Position numbers and translations under genes: made by a program. This document shows, in pieces, positions 28,907 to 29,691 of a stretch of DNA of 29,691 nucleotides (position 1 is its first letter; the number at the start of each line of letters is the position of its first letter). The stretch is from Flavobacterium psychrophilum. GTDB taxonomy: Bacteria > Bacteroidota > Bacteroidia > Flavobacteriales > Flavobacteriaceae. The stretch spans positions 34,182 through 63,872 of the forward strand of contig DZAU01000001.1 in assembly GCA_022729635.1 (NCBI GenBank), given 5' to 3'. A model generated the notes under the pieces. It was not told the origin of the DNA. It worked only from the letters and a program-made list of their open reading frames with translations, and did no database searches.

Positions 28907-29691
28907 ATGATACAATCAATGACCGGATTTGGCAAAGCTACTTTGCAATTGCCAACCAAAAAAATAACCGTAGAAGTAAAATCCCTGAACAGTAAAGGTT
29001 TAGATTTAAGCGTTCGAATGCCTTCGACTTATCGCGAAATGGAATTGGGTTTACGCAACCAAATCGCATTGAAACTCGAAAGAGGAAAAGTGGATTTCTC
29101 CATTTTTATCGAAAGCACCGCCGAACAAACTTCGACCAAAGTGAATGTGCCAATTGTGAAAGCCTACATCAATCAGTTGCGCGAAGTGTATGCCGATGCC
29201 GATGAAACCGAATTGATGAAAATGGCCGTCAGAATGCCCGATACAATGAAAACCGAACGGGAAGAAATCGATGAAAATGATTGGACCGAAATTCAAAAAG
29301 TGACAGCAGAAGCATTGGATTATATCGTTGAATTCAGAAAGGACGAAGGCAATTCGTTAGAGAAAGAATTCCAGTTGCGCATCAGCAACATCCGTCAATA
29401 TATGAACGACGCTTTGACGCTTGATCCAGAACGTGTTCAGGCGATAAAAGACCGTTTGCAGACTGCAATTTCTGAATTAAAAGTCAACGTTGACGAAAAC
29501 CGTTTTGAGCAAGAATTGATTTATTACTTAGAAAAATTAGACATTACTGAAGAGAAGGTGCGTTTGACAAATCATCTGGATTATTTCCTGGAAACCATCA
29601 ACGGAACGGAAGCCAACGGCAGAAAACTAGGTTTCATCACCCAAGAAATGGGTCGTGAAATCAATACTATGGGTTCAAAAGCCAATCATTC
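28907..29691 (+). CDS. yicC: YicC-family endoribonuclease (3' end cut by window edge)
   Basis: The ATG is followed by MIQSMTGFGKATLQ, the invariant N-terminus of the family, then VEVKSLNSKGLDLSVRMPST and LERGKVDFSIFIES (YicC N domain), a helical middle (ENDWTEIQKVTAEALDYIVE, FRKDEGNSLEKEFQ) and the DUF1732 C-terminal segment (EELIYYLEKLDITEEKVR-like; LGFITQEMGREINTMGSKAN). YicC proteins cleave RNA endonucleolytically and influence small-RNA stability. The window holds 261 codons; about 25-30 are missing compared with the usual length. Confidence 0.94.
   Translation, partial: MIQSMTGFGKATLQLPTKKITVEVKSLNSKGLDLSVRMPSTYREMELGLRNQIALKLERGKVDFSIFIESTAEQTSTKVNVPIVKAYINQLREVYADADETELMKMAVRMPDTMKTEREEIDENDWTEIQKVTAEALDYIVEFRKDEGNSLEKEFQLRISNIRQYMNDALTLDPERVQAIKDRLQTAISELKVNVDENRFEQELIYYLEKLDITEEKVRLTNHLDYFLETINGTEANGRKLGFITQEMGREINTMGSKANH

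Noticed and set aside
29051..29296. An 81-codon minus-strand frame rich in His, Phe and Gly.
   Set aside because: It is antisense to the well-supported yicC gene and its residue content merely mirrors that gene's codons.
1..29691. CRISPR arrays, tRNA or rRNA genes, prophage or transposase genes.
   Set aside because: I found no regularly spaced repeats, cloverleaf-like sequences or mobile-element proteins anywhere in the window.

Overview
The window reads as a chromosomal segment of a Flavobacterium-like bacterium (Bacteroidetes). The supporting signs are AT-rich DNA (sampled lines about 35% GC), promoters with the Bacteroidetes -7 box TAnnTTTG instead of sigma70 boxes, A-rich start regions without Shine-Dalgarno sequences, a TonB-dependent receptor with a carboxypeptidase-like N-terminal domain, a PorZ-type protein with a type IX secretion C-terminal domain, and the ileS / DksA-like / lspA gene order. 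No tRNA, rRNA, CRISPR array, insertion sequence or phage gene was seen.

Layout: 1-11895 is entirely minus strand: a TonB-dependent receptor cut by the window edge, pgi, a lipoprotein M23 peptidase, a DUF3108 protein, a candidate small RNA with its own promoter and terminator, a patatin/outer-membrane-barrel fusion, uvrC (ATGA overlap with the patatin gene) and a Fic protein. From a divergent promoter region, 12034-15072 is plus strand: a group II PLP decarboxylase overlapping 5-formyltetrahydrofolate cyclo-ligase, then a stand-alone AAA/DUF4143 ATPase enclosed by two copies of a palindromic 19-bp repeat. 15225-25513 is minus strand again: lspA, DksA/TraR-like, ileS, recO, a very AT-rich acyltransferase, porZ and gdhA. 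The end holds a plus-strand outer-membrane-type protein, a convergent cystathionine synthase/lyase, a DinB-like protein, and plus-strand ArsC/Spx-like and yicC genes (yicC cut by the window end).

Most genes are housekeeping: central carbon (pgi), nitrogen and sulfur amino acids (gdhA, the Cys/Met enzyme), DNA repair (uvrC, recO), translation (ileS), lipoprotein maturation (lspA) and envelope biogenesis (M23 peptidase, patatin barrel, porZ). lspA would mature the M23 lipoprotein. Accessory insertions stand out: the ATPase cassette with its flanking palindromes and the adjacent repeat element, the AT-rich acyltransferase between recO and porZ, and probably the Fic gene.

Most notable: (1) IleRS has the class I HIGH signature rearranged to GIHH, the state associated with mupirocin hyper-resistance in type 2 IleRS; (2) the ATPase gene is bounded by identical palindromes, one overlapping its promoter and the other its stop codon; (3) a promoter-hairpins-terminator unit of about 115 nt upstream of the DUF3108 gene looks like an independent small RNA. 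Several longer open frames begin at TTG or upstream of a clear promoter; I moved those starts to the first ATG that fits the promoter, signal peptide or family length.
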